Notes: generated by a model from the letters alone, not told the origin. A DNA stretch of 64,000 bases from Epiperipatus broadwayi (GCA_028023455.1 JAQFVV010012513.1:436001-500000), one strand, 5' to 3'; counted from the first letter of the stretch, positions 37,660 to 49,189 are shown. Made by a program: numbers and translations.

Positions 37660-38115
37660 ATTTATATTCAGGATTTTTCAATCTAATTCAACCTCCACTC
37701 CATCTCAAACAATCGATGCACATGATGACATGTATGTGAGAAAGATTCATGATCCCCAATGCACATATTTCATGCAGAATGAGCACTCATCAGTTGGGCC
37801 AGACCATAGTCTCCCACACATATATACAATCAGTGCTCAATTTAAGATAGCAATTCCACAAGCTTTAATGAAACAATTCCTCAAACTTTAATGAACTGAC
37901 TTCAATTGAATAGTTGGAAATCCAAGTGTTGACTGTTTATACATATGTAGGAGATTATGATCTGGCCCAACTGATGAGTGCTGGTTCTGAAAAATTACAC
38001 ATGTTGTGGATTATATATCTTTGCCACATGTGTGTGGTGTTGTATATCAGTTGATTGAGATGAAGTAGAGGTTGAATAGATTAAAAATTCCTGAGTTCAA
38101 ATCCCTCTCCTGACA
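37660..38115. repeat. Family C full-length divergent element with two hammerheads
   Basis: A minus hammerhead at 37802-37752 and a plus hammerhead at about 37960-38010 (CTGATGA 37971-37977) flank an asymmetric body. Mirrored tRNA-like ends close the element: TTTTTCAATCTAATTCAACC on the left, and GGTTGAATAGATTAAAAATT then GAGTTCAAATCCC on the right. In the minus copy AUGGUC pairs with GAUCAU and CCCAA with UUGGG, leaving a UGG bulge in stem I. The plus copy has decayed after stem II. This is the best view of a complete unit, about 450 bp. Confidence 0.7.
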
Positions 38116-38325
38116 TTAGTAGACATTAATCTATCTATCTTTAAAATTTACATTTATAAACTAATATTTCATTTGTAATTTGAGATTGTTATAAAATAAT
38201 GCACTCCCCCCTCTCCTAAATGTTCAATTGCCATATTTAAATCAGATTAGTATACATTTTTTTACTCTTTATTTCCAGAAAAGATGGTCCATTCTATTCT
38301 ATATTTGTTTATTGATATAATATAA
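38116..38325. other. Spacer
   Basis: No gene recognised. Confidence 0.3.
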
Positions 38326-38329
38326 TGAG

Positions 38330-38525
38330 CGTGCTAATAGCTGTAAACAAGCTTGAAGAGAAAGCCTTTAAAATCTCTAATTAGAATTATCCCTATTCCC
38401 AAGTCAGTTTCAAACTGATGGCTCTCCTCAGTGAGACACTAGATGGATCTAAAATACCAACTTAAGTGCAAACATTTATCTAATATCTAAGTATTAAGTG
38501 GAAAATCTGAAATTTTACGACATCT
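38330..38525 (-). repeat. Family B variant, left part of an interrupted copy (B8)
   Basis: The minus strand carries CUGAGGA followed by GAGC/GUUU as stem II and GAAAC (about 38435-38405). The element is split by the LTR insertion at 38526 and continues at 43676 (ATATCTTCAAATCCAGC). The sequence across the empty site matches uninterrupted family B copies. Confidence 0.7.
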
Positions 38526-41500
38526 TGTAATGATCCTGGGAATAGTACTTAATGTATTCTGCACTACGGGGCGCCATCTAGGCATTTGAACCTAGAAAAA
38601 TTTATAAAGTAGGCAGATATGTAAGTCCAAAAAAAAAAAAAATTTTTTTTTTTTATATTTTGTTTCCGGTCGTTAGCCCATGTCACTAGCTCAGTGGAAT
38701 AGCAGAGATTTAAAAATATAATATAAGAATATATATATAAGAGAAATAAAATAAGCCACTGCCAGTAATTAACATACAAACATTTATTTATCACATATAT
38801 ATATATATATAAGATTTAAAATTATTTTAGTATTAGTTTTACATTTTAACATTTAACATTATTTTTAACTTTACCTTAGATTTTAATTTACATTTTAATT
38901 TCTATTATATTATAAATTTACATTTTTATTAAGTTTGCACAGATGGGATTATAAAAGCTTGTTTTAATATGTTGCTATAGATCGGTTACATAGATTACAC
39001 GGTTAAAAACATTTCAAAGTAAACATAAACGATCAAAATATAAAATCATTGATACTGGCAATTGCAGAGGGAAATTTATAAGTAACCCAGTAGTATTCAC
39101 CATAAGATACTTGCATTGTCACCAATGACTTAAAAGACATCCGAATAAATACATTTTAGATACTCACCATAAGGTATCATTATTTATCGAATGTCTATAT
39201 ATTTTGATCAAATATGAAAACCCAAAACATACTTAACTGATAACCAATCCATGCAAGCGTCCATAAACAATTTAAATTTAATGCATTTTTATTTAGGGTC
39301 AAGTATGAATAGACTACATAAATTTGCTTTTGAAAATAAACATTCTATCCGTATTTAACCTTAGGCTAAAATTCGCAGTCAAACTGGCATCAATCCATCT
39401 GATATATCGATGTATTCAATGTAATACGAAATACGGCGGCACCAAAAGTTAAGAGAAGAAATTGCCTCTCGAGAAATAGGAATATGACATCTATCAGACA
39501 AGAAGAGCAATAAAAAAAAACTCCATAGAAAGGAACTGCGCTCTGCGTCTTATAATTCCTTCCATAGGCAAAACGGGAGAGTGCGGCATATGAAGCGATT
39601 CTGCCAGTAGCGAATCTCCGACTACATCTACTAACTACATCAATATATCCAATCCATTGACCCAATTTAACAACGACACAAATAACCTAAGATTACCCTC
39701 CCCTAATATAACTTTACAAATCTATACAGCCATTCACGCCCGACTTAAGTTTAACATTGATATATTTTAATTTATCGGAAAACAGAAATCATAAATAAAC
39801 TTAAAGAACAAAGTTAAATAAATGGAAATGATTTTAAATAAATAAATAACAAATACATCAAATAACATTATTAATGAAGAATTTAGTTTGGTCAGATAGG
39901 ATCATATTGCAATCATTTAAATATAGAAAATTTTAATTTAATGTTCATTATTTATAAAGTTCTTACAGTTTAAAACAGTTCGTCTTTATCCGTTGCTTGC
40001 CATGAACGTGAATTCCCACACCGTCCTAAGATTGGTATCCATTTATCCATTGTTTTATTTATTCATTCGGAGGTTTTTTAGTTTAATTGGTCCTCAATGT
40101 AGGAAACGATAGTTCATTTCTCTTTTCTTTAACAGCTGAAAGAATTGACAGTGTGTCTGTCAATTCCTCCACCTCCAACTCCGTACTACTACATATAGTC
40201 ACATCGTAATAATCAATTTCCAATCACTAAACTACTAATTTCCAAACTTGTCCTTTTATATTACTTTGAAAGATTGACTTAACATTACGTCATCGATGCG
40301 ATGATCCTTTTCGTTGAGGTCCGATTTCCCAATGGATTTATTTAATTTGCTAAAAGTTTCTATTGTTTTCCTAACTGACCGATGTTTTTACATTTAAATG
40401 CCCAAGGCTGGTTTACATTTGACTAATTAAATTTATCATTTCCATTTCTGATTAATTAACCTGTTTTCCAAATCAAAGATATATTTAAAGATAAATTTAA
40501 AGATATAATTTTATCTCCAAATCTTTTTAAAATTTAGTTTTAAAATACTTTTTCTTTAATAAAGTTTTATTTTAATAATTTTTCATTATCTGTGTGATTT
40601 AACATATACGAGTTTAAGATGATATTTAATTTCAATTTTTAATTCTTAAAGAAAATTTTTAAATGCGAACTTTTTAATTTACTTTCATGTTTAATAAATA
40701 AAAAAAAAACAATGTAACGAACGTCTGTGCTCGTTACATATCAGTAAAGTTGCTTAAAAAAAATGATCAAAAAAAAAAATTTTACTTAGGGTTAATAATT
40801 ACGGTACACGATTAACAAAATTTACAAAACATTTGGTTAGTATAAAGACTATATACAAAAAGAAAAAGAAAATGTTGACTATCGCTTACCTAAGGACCAT
40901 TTACATTTACACCCCTCCCCACAAGAGTTCTATTTTATTTTATACATTTTATTTTTACACACGGCATGACAAGCAAGTTATTTTATAAATTATTTATTTA
41001 AGAAGGTTGCATTGAAGTAAATATATTTTGAAAGATAATGGATTTATATGTGTATATTTGCAGCACAATTATAAATACCACCAACTTATTTATGACTGAT
41101 TAAAATGCTTAAATAGGATTACACTGAAGTAAATTCCCAACGGTACTCATCGTAAGGTACCACATTTACCATCATAAACTTGCGTGGCTGTGCGCTCCTA
41201 TACACATTAAAGCATAATTTATATTAAACAACAAAAATATCAATCGCAACCTTTTGACTTTCTTTTTAACGAAATACAGTTTAAAATTATTTATACTTTC
41301 TAGTGTTTAATATATATGTGCTATTTCATTCTGGCAGTGCTTTTATAAGATTTAAATTATACGACTATATGTAAACAGATAAAAATATTTCATTTTGATA
41401 AAATTTGCTCAGGATATATGTGGTTTATTAAAGATTAGCCCCAGATTGGGAAAGCCAGTTGTAATGATCCGGGGAATAGTACTTAATGTATTCTGCACTA

Positions 41501-43675
41501 CGGGGCGCCATCTAGGCATTTGAACCTAGAAAAATTTATAAAGTAGGCAGATACGTAAGTCCAAAAAAAAAAAATTTTTTTTTTTTATATTTTGTTTCCG
41601 GTCGTTAGCCCATGTCACTAGCTCAGTGGAATAGCAGAGATTAAATAATATAATATCTTATCTAATTATATTTCAATATTAAAAAAAAATAAAATAAGCC
41701 ACTGCCAGTAATTAACATACAAACATTTATTTATCACACATATATATAAGATTTAAAATTATTTTAGTATTAGTTTTACATTTTAACATTTAACATTATT
41801 TTTAACTTTACCTTAGATTTTAATTTACATTTTAATTTCTATTATATTATAAATTTACATTTTTATTAAGTTCGCACAGATGGGATTATAAAAGCTTGTT
41901 TTAATATGTTGCTATAGATCGGTTACATAGATTACACGGTTAAAAACATTTCAAAGTAAACATAAACGATCAAAATATAAAATCATTGATACTGGCAATT
42001 GCAGAGGGAAATTTATAAGTAACCCAGTAGTATTCACCATAAGATACTTGCATTGTCACCAATGACTTAAAAGACATCCGAATAAATACATTTTAGATAC
42101 TCACCGTAAGGTATCATTATTTATCGAATGTCTATATATTTTGATCAAATATGAAAACCCAAAACATACTTAACCGATAACCAATCCATGCAAGCGTCCA
42201 TAAACAATTTAAATTTAATGCATTTTTATTTAGGGTCGAGTATGAATAGACTACATAAATTTGCTTTTGAAAATAAACATTCTATCCCTATTTAACCTTA
42301 GGCTAAAATTCGCAGTCAAACTGGCATCAATCCATCTGATATATCGATGTATTCAATGTAATACGAAATACGGCGGCACCAAAAGTTAAGAGAAGAAATT
42401 GCCTCTCGAGAAATAGGAATATGACATCTATCAGACAAGAAGAGCAATAAAAAAAAACTCCATAGAAAGGAACTGCGCTCTGCGTCTTATAATTCCTTCC
42501 ATAGGCAAAACGGGAGAGTGCAGCGTATGAAGCGATTCTGCCAGTAGCGAATCTCCGACTACATCTACTAACTACATCAATATATCCAATCCATTGACCC
42601 AATTTAACAACGACACAAATAACCTAAGATTACCCTCCCCTAATATAACTTTACAAATCTATACAGCCATTCACGCCCGACTTAAGTTTAACATTGATAT
42701 ATTTTAATTTATCGGAAAACAGAAATCATAAATAAACTTAAAGAACAAAGTTAAATAAATGGAAATGATTTTAAATAAATAAATAACAAATACATCAAAT
42801 AACATTATTAATGAAGAATTTAGTTTGGTCAGATAGGATTATATTGCAATCATTTAAATATAGAAAATTTTAATTTAATGTTCATTATTTATAAAGTTCT
42901 TACGGTTTAAAACAGTTCATCTTTATCCGTTGCTTGCCATGAACGTGAATTCCCACGCCGTCCTAAGATTGGTATCCATTTAGCCATTGTTTTATTTATT
43001 CATTCGGAGGTTTTTTTAGTTTAATTGGTCCTCAATGTAGGAAACGATAGTTCATTTCTCTTTTCTTTAACAGCTGAAAGAATTGACAGTGCGTCTGTCA
43101 ATTCCTCCACCTCCAACTCCGTACTACTACATATAGTCACATCGTAATAATCAATTTCCAATCACTAACTACTAATTTCCAAACTTGTCCTTTTATATTA
43201 CTTTGAAAGATTGACTTAACATTACGTCATCGATGCGATGATCCTTTTGGTTGAGGTCTGATTTCCCAATGGATTTATTTCATTTGCTAAAAGTTTCTAT
43301 TGTTTTCCTATCTGACCAATGTTTTTACATTTAAATGCCCAAGGCTGGTTTACATTTGACTAATTAAATTTATCATTTCCATTTCTGATTAATTAACCTG
43401 TTTTCCAAATCAAAGATATATTTAAAGATAAATTTAAAGATATAATTTTATCTCCAAATCTTTTTAAAATTTAGTTTTAAAATACTTTTTCTTTAATAAA
43501 GTTTTATTTTAATAATTTTTCATTATCTGTGCGATTTAACATATACGAATTTAAGATGATATTTAATTTCAATTTTTAATTCTTAAAGAAAATTTTTAAA
43601 TGCGAACTTTTTAATTTACTTTCATGTTTAATAAATAAAAAAAAAACAATGTAACGAACGTCTGTGCTCGTTACA
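38526..43675. mobile_element. LTR-type element with 2.2-kb LTRs and a minimal 0.7-kb interior
   Basis: Two near-identical direct repeats, 38526-40738 (2213 bp) and 41460-43675 (2216 bp), both begin TGTAATGATCC and end CTCGTTACA (TG...CA). They flank only 721 bp. The whole is bounded by the 4-bp duplication ATCT (38522-38525 and 43676-43679) and interrupts a family B repeat. By eye the LTRs differ at roughly 20-25 substitutions plus one rearranged patch near 38703-38750, so the insertion is fairly recent. Neither LTRs nor interior encode gag or pol, so it must depend on another element. Orientation is unresolved: a TGG-starting primer-site candidate lies next to the right LTR on the minus strand (about 41458-41445). 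A solo LTR lies at 58.9-61.1 kb. Confidence 0.88.
40739..41459. other. Interior of the non-autonomous LTR element
   Basis: 721 bp with no open frame of note. It has a purine run (AAAAAGAAAAAGAAAATG, about 40857) and a block at 41125-41190 (GGTACTCATCGTAAGGTACC) that resembles the LTR motif ATACTCACCATAAGGTATC at about 39161-39180 and its partner CACCATAAGATACTTGC near 39100. So the interior seems partly derived from LTR-like sequence. Confidence 0.6.
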
Positions 43676-43729
43676 ATCTATATATCTTCAAATCCAGCAT
43701 TCTGACTTAAGTAGCCATATAGGGCTGAA
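43676..43729 (-). repeat. Family B copy B8, middle part
   Basis: Continuation of the split family B unit between the LTR element and the LINE end. It carries the ATCT duplication on its left and the ATAGGGCTGAA duplication at 43719-43729 on its right. Confidence 0.65.
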
Positions 43730-43985
43730 AAAATTAAAAGACTGAAATGGAGTTGGGATGGACATATTGCTAGAAGAGATGTTAATAGATGGACTATTGA
43801 AATCTTAATCAGGATTTCAAAAGATTGCAAAAGACCTGAAAAGAGACCTTGTGTAAGATGGATGAAATAAGAAAGTGTCCAGGGATGATGTGGAGAAGAA
43901 AAGCTAAAGATCGAAGATGATGGATTGAAATTGAAGAGACCTTCATCCTGCAGTGGATTGATAATGGTTGTTGATGATGATGATG
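43730..43985 (+). mobile_element. 5'-truncated LINE 3' end with (GAT)n tail and target duplication
   Basis: The plus strand, with one or two frame breaks, reads RLKWSWDGHIARRDVNRWTI, then a RWMKE/MMWRRKAKD-like part and FILQWIDNG. These are the C-terminal blocks of an RTE-like arthropod LINE. It ends in GATGATGATGAT. The 11-bp duplication ATAGGGCTGAA flanks it (43719-43729, 43986-43996). It sits inside the same family B unit as the LTR element, so this unit was hit twice. Confidence 0.85.
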
Positions 43986-44620
43986 ATAGGGCTGAACTAA
44001 ATTCAAATACACCATATATTAATAGCTTCAGCAATATAACATTGCCAAAGTCTCAAAAGTATAACTATAATAGTAAGAAAATCCAAGTCATACACCATGT
44101 GACTTAACTTATTAAGCTTGTGCTACAAATGTAATTTAATGAGCATGCTAATAATTCTAAATAAGCTGGAAGAGAAAACTAAAAGCATGCTCATTATATC
44201 ACATTTGTAATACAAGCTTAAAAAGTTGAGTTACATGATGTATGACTTGACTTTCTTACTGTTATAGTTTTGCTTTTGAGGCTTTGGTGATGTTCTACTG
44301 CTAAAGCTATTAATATATGGTGTATCTGAATTTTGTTCAGTCCCATATGGCTATTTAAGTTAGATAACTGGATTTAAAGACATATAGATGTCTGAAAATT
44401 TCAGATTTTCTACTTAATAGTTATGTGTTAGATAATGCTGGGCTTGAGTTTGTATTTTAGATCTAGTATCTGAATATCCTAGCACCTCACTGAAAAGTGC
44501 CATCAGCTCGAAACTGGTTTGGAGGTAGTGATAATTGTAGATAGAGATTTGAAATACTTGGTCTTCAAGCTTGTTTAGAGCTATTAGCATACTCATTAAA
44601 TTATATTTGTAGTACAACCT
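43986..44620. repeat. Family B: end of B8 and divergent partner B9
   Basis: The minus unit ends near 44160, then the sequence mirrors: AATGAGCATGCTAATA on the left and AGCATGCTCATT on the right, followed by a plus unit. Its hammerhead-like part at 44472-44535 has GAAUAUCC, CACCUCA, CUGAAAA, stem II GUGC/GCUC with loop CAUCA, and CGAAACUGG. With B8 this was a divergent inverted pair before the insertions. Confidence 0.65.
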
Positions 44621-44629
44621 TAGTATTCA

Positions 44630-45710
44630 TTTCTATCTATTGATCTACAATTCCACTATTTAAGCAATAGAGTTCAAAAATGGTAATATATTATTTGATA
44701 GTATTTCTGTTAAAGGAAAGTAATTTGACTTATTTTATACTATTATTAATTTATAACACACTGAAAATCATTTTAGTAACAATTTTGTAAAATTTCTAGT
44801 GGTAATATTCAATCTCAGATTTAAAAGATTGCCCCAAATTATTCTGGTAATTTTGCTTAACTTTAATAAAAATTATTATACTTAACCCACAATAGCTACA
44901 TGACATTTTGTAACATAATTGCTACTCATAGTAAAGGTTATACCTTTCATTATAAAAATATTATTTTATGGTTTATTTTTGCAGTTCCAGATGGGCATTT
45001 AAAAGAAGTAAAACATATAAAAAAACAAATAAATATAATGACCTTTTCCGTATTATTGTTACTTTCATCGTTAGCAATATCAGATTTTCCTAATGTTCTT
45101 AAAATATACTTTTCATCTAAATAAGGATTTGTATACAGGTTTGCTAATGCTCTTTAAAAATCCAAGTGTTTTATTTTCTTCAATTGCTTAGTTAATATAT
45201 TTAACATTCCAAAGGAAATTGCTATTGACCAAAATCTTCTTCAAGTTAAGATCCACAATTATCTAAGATTTATCTGTTCTAGAATGTATATATGCAAATT
45301 TTATGCAGCATTACCACACACACACACACACAATACTGTACTAAATTTTCACAAAGTTTAATTGAATGCATTCATTTAGAAAAATTAAAATCAGGTATAA
45401 AAATAAAATAAATTTGATTTTCATTATTCTAAGAATTACTTACAAAAATATTTATAGTAGGAAAAAACCATAGATAGCAAAAATATACGATTAAGATTAC
45501 TTAAATATAAACTACAAACAATAAGACATGCATAAATTCCAAAAAGTGGCATGACACTTAGACTACATGGGGTAAATTTAAATTAATTTAATTATACCGC
45601 ATCTCTTCACTAGACTTTGAAGATGCATTACTATGATTACAATATCACTTACAAGATATTAAAAGCATGCTTAGCAGGCTACACTAAGTCTATAAAAAAT
45701 CCTATTCTAA
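44630..45710. other. AT-rich spacer with a CA microsatellite
   Basis: A short (CA)n run at about 45316-45332. The open frame 44900-45124 shows no domain. Nothing else recognised. Confidence 0.35.
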
Positions 45711-45722
45711 GGGAGTTTACAT

Positions 45723-46515
45723 TATTGGTCTTCAACCCTTGGTCCACGGCCCGGCACTGGACCATAGAAGTTTTCTGCCGGTCCATGCTAGACTGGCAGG
45801 AAAGTTTATAATAACAAAATAATAAGAGTTTAAACTTTTAATTAATATAAATATTTATTTTTCATCTCATTTTTACCCAATTAAAAGAAACAGAACAAAA
45901 ACAAAATCTAATCAATCATATATAAATTAATTTGTTTTTCTAGTTATCACAGGCGTTTATGGGGGAGGGGGTAGAATTAAATTTTTTATTATTTTTCTAA
46001 AAAAATTCAAAATTAAAAAAAAAAGTTTTTATTATACAAACTCCATATATATATATATAACTTCATCTTGCATATTGAACATTAAATACAGATATTACAT
46101 TTATCATAATCATTGTCATGTAATTACACTAGCTGTCATATTTTCCAACATTCAGGTATAACATTTTATTCTTGCATGTTTTAACAATGGAATATTAAAT
46201 GTAGCAACAATGGAGGCACATTAATGAGAATGATTGTTATTATACTGTTTTCTGTAGCAGTATGAAATGCACAACTTGAGAAAGAGTGTTCAGCATGTGA
46301 AGGTAAGCAACACCATTACTATACACAGTAACTAGTGTATTGTTTTGGTCAGTTATAAAAATTATGCTCATCTAAGGCTTAGCAGTTTACATCTTCAAGA
46401 AAATTTATCTATAGACTTCCCCAGTCCATGAAAGCTTACCCTTATTTTTGCTGGTCTACAAAACCTTATCCTTATTTTTGCTGGTCTGCAGGTGTGAAAA
46501 GGTTGAAGTCCACTG
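45723..46515. mobile_element. hAT-type MITE, 793 bp
   Basis: Terminal inverted repeats: the left end TATTGGTCTTCAACC and the right end GGTTGAAGTCCACTG (complement CAGTGGACTTCAACC). The GGTCCACGGCCCGGCACTGG block near the left end is typical of hAT elements. Flanked by an 8-bp target duplication with one mismatch, GTTTACAT at 45715-45722 and ATTTACAT at 46516-46523. No transposase frame is present, so it is non-autonomous. Inside the right end a 34-35-bp unit (CTTATTTTTGCTGGTCT) is repeated. Confidence 0.8.
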
Positions 46516-46667
46516 ATTTACATATTGCACTTCCCAGTAAATAATTTTCAAGCTTTTCTTAACTCATGTGTTCAACTTTTTAATTCTAATTTGATCTTTA
46601 TACAATAGAAACATATTTAGGAAAATACTATTATTTAATGAGTATACCAACAACAACAACCTTTTCA

Positions 46668-46860
46668 GAATATCCCTATCCTCACACCAGTTTCATGCTT
46701 TTGGCATTCCTCAGTCAGGTGCTAGGATATTCAAACATTATATTTAAAATACCCAGTCAAGCCCAGCACTTTATTTAATGGTTGACTATAGTAGAAAATC
46801 TGAAATTTTCAGACATCCATATGTTTTCAAGTCCAACTATCTAACTTAAATGAAATTGAA
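46668..46860 (-). repeat. Family B repeat with well-paired hammerhead fold (B7)
   Basis: Minus strand 46732-46668: GAAUAUCC/GGAUAUUC forms a perfect 8-pair outer stem I, and the core is CUGAGGA. Stem II is a perfect AUGC/GCAU with loop CAAAA, then GAAAC. The base at the cleavage site is G instead of H (UGGUG), which should prevent cleavage. It is the cleanest stem II of family B. Confidence 0.7.
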
Positions 46861-47164
46861 ATGGACATCCATTCAAATTTAAAAAAAAAAATGAAATTAA
46901 GGCATTTGAAAATTGATAGTGGTAAAATTTACCATATATAATCATTGCCTGTTTATTTTATTCCTACAAATTAAAACATCAGTTTCTAAATATCTGCTTA
47001 TTATTTCTTTTCAATGCTTTAGACATTTTTGTGCCCATTTTCAAAAATATATTTTCTTAATTTACATATGTGTAATACAAATATATTTACATGAGATTGA
47101 AAAATTGGGAAACAAACCCAATATACTATATATGCAGTACTATATGTTATAGTAAAATGTAAGT

Positions 47165-48240
47165 GAATTACTTTATTATTCAGAAGTTCATAAAAAGTTC
47201 CAAGACTGAAAATGATTGAGCTGAGATATAATGTATAAATCTTGAATTCTCATAACCTGATATTTTATCACCACATTATCTTACACAGATCAAAAAATAA
47301 TTATTGCATGGAGTTCATAAAAAGTTTAAGGTATATTTTATAAACATGCTTGTTTTCTTTCATGACACTCATGACATCTACTGAAAGTTTTAGTAACTAA
47401 TAAATGCCAGATTATAATGCTTAATAAATCTTATCCTGTGCTGTATTATCCAATACTTCTATACTAGCTCTAAACTTATGGCCTTCATCAGTGAGGAGCT
47501 TTGTATCATGGAACAGTGTACCTAAACCTTTAGAATCTAATTACCTTCCTTCTACCAGGCATGAATTATCTCTCTGATTTTACCATCAAGGTAAATGATT
47601 GGTGCCTTAAGAAATGTGCATTAGATCTTAAAGGTCAAGAAACACTGTTCCAAAATTCAAAACTTCTCACTGATGGAAGCCATAATTTCGAAACTAGAAT
47701 TTAATGCAGCTTTCTTGTAGCATATATAAATTACCTTGATAGTAAAACAGAGAGCTAAATGATAGTTTCTAGACCAAAGGTACATCAGATTGTAGAAGTA
47801 TAAGTGTGACTGTTCCACAATCCAGGAAAGCAATAAAGTTGGAATTAATCCAGGGATATTGAATAGGATGGCACAGGCTAAGAACTTTATATGGCCTTTA
47901 TTAGTTAGTAAAGCTTCTAGCAGGTGGAATAAGTGTGGTGAAAGAAGAAGGTATGCTGCTAAAACGCAATGTGTAATCTGAAGACATGTGATAGTATCAT
48001 GTGATGTTTATTTGTTTTAAGTTCAAAGACTAAAATGGCTGAGCTAGATTACAATCCATAGATCTTGAAATTACAAAATCTGAGACTCTACTGCTACAAA
48101 TTATCAAAATAATTTATTACTTAGAGTTCATCAAAAGTTTGAGAACTGGACATAACAGATTTGGACTGTAATTCATAAAACTGGAACTCCATAGTCTGCC
48201 AGTTTTGCAGGATACCAAATTACACAGAGTAATGCTATGT
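47165..48240. repeat. Diverged repeats: three family E-like units and a family A pair
   Basis: Segments about 47175-47295, 48010-48110 and 48125-48235 share TTCATAAAAAGTT-like, GAGCTAGAT and CTCATAACCTGA-like blocks and seem to be old copies of one roughly 110-bp unit. Between them, family A copies lie on minus (47507-47448: CUGAUGA then AGGCCAUAAG) and plus (about 47651-47710: CUGAUGG then GAAACUAGAA), again a divergent pair. All are decayed. Confidence 0.45.
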
Positions 48241-48895
48241 ATTCATTACAAATTTAATACCCAAATATACTTTTATAAAACTTCTATGAAAATGAATATT
48301 AAATAAATAATAATTAAATGCTTTTTTGCATCAAACAGCATATGACATTCAGCACTTGAAGTAAACGACCTGATCTTTCCTTCAAAATCATTTAGCTCTT
48401 AAGTCAGCCACTGAACCACTGCATTCAACCCCACAGGATCAAAATATTTGAATAATTTGGTCATGTGATATCTGAGTTGATGGAAATGATGGAGTTTAGC
48501 TCAATTTATGAAAATTTTTCTCTTAAATGTGCAGCTGTACCAATTATTTAAACTATGCAGATCAAAATTAAATTAATAGTCTGTTATTTGGAAGATCATG
48601 TGACATTTAAGTACTAAATATCACATGACATTAAGCTTTACTTTATTACTCTATGACTGTACTAAACTATGAATATTAATTATCTCTGATGTATAGATTT
48701 ACGTCTGTTTTATCTTCTATGTAAATTCTTCAACTCTTTTTTGATAATCCCCAGTAATCATTTGGGGTATCTTCCGAACTTCTTCATTTAATATGCAAAC
48801 TTCTATTCTATATTATTTTCCCATAATTTTAAAATTATTTGTTAGAAAGATAAATTTAAAAATAAAAACCATTTTTAATTTTTTTTTTTAACTTG
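48241..48895. other. Spacer
   Basis: No gene recognised. Confidence 0.3.
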
Positions 48896-48897
48896 GT

Positions 48898-48898
<1 letters not shown>

Positions 48899-48983
<85 letters not shown>
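48899..48983. repeat. (AT)n microsatellite
   Basis: About 82 bp of uninterrupted TA dinucleotides. Confidence 0.97.
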
Positions 48984-48985
<2 letters not shown>

Positions 48986-49042
48986 GCATTTATTTACTGT
49001 GCCCTAAAAGAAATAAAAATAATTATTGCTTCAACCACAATT

Positions 49043-49187
49043 GGAGTTTTTATACTTAACTTTAAATAAAAGCATGGGGGTCCCAGAAATTAATTAAGTC
49101 AATCTCTTGTTATAAAAAATAGGGATTGACTTAATTAATTTCAGGCTTTCCCATGCTTCTATTTCAAGTTAAATCTAAAAACTTCAT
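49043..49187. repeat. Foldback hairpin, about 60-bp arms
   Basis: The left arm GGAGTTTTTATACTTAACTT...AAAGCATGGG...ATTAATTAAGTCAATC pairs with GATTGACTTAATTAAT...CCCATGCTT...AAGTTAAATCTAAAAACTTC, with a spacer of about 20 bp. It resembles the palindrome at 17.3 kb in shape but not in sequence. MITE-like. Confidence 0.7.
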
Positions 49188-49189
49188 CT

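Noticed and set aside
39390-39665. Identical 91-codon open frames in the two LTRs (also 42327-42602), suggesting a conserved small protein
   Set aside because: They begin with TTG, not ATG, and are identical only because the LTRs are nearly identical. The diverged solo LTR breaks the frame, so there is no sign of coding constraint.
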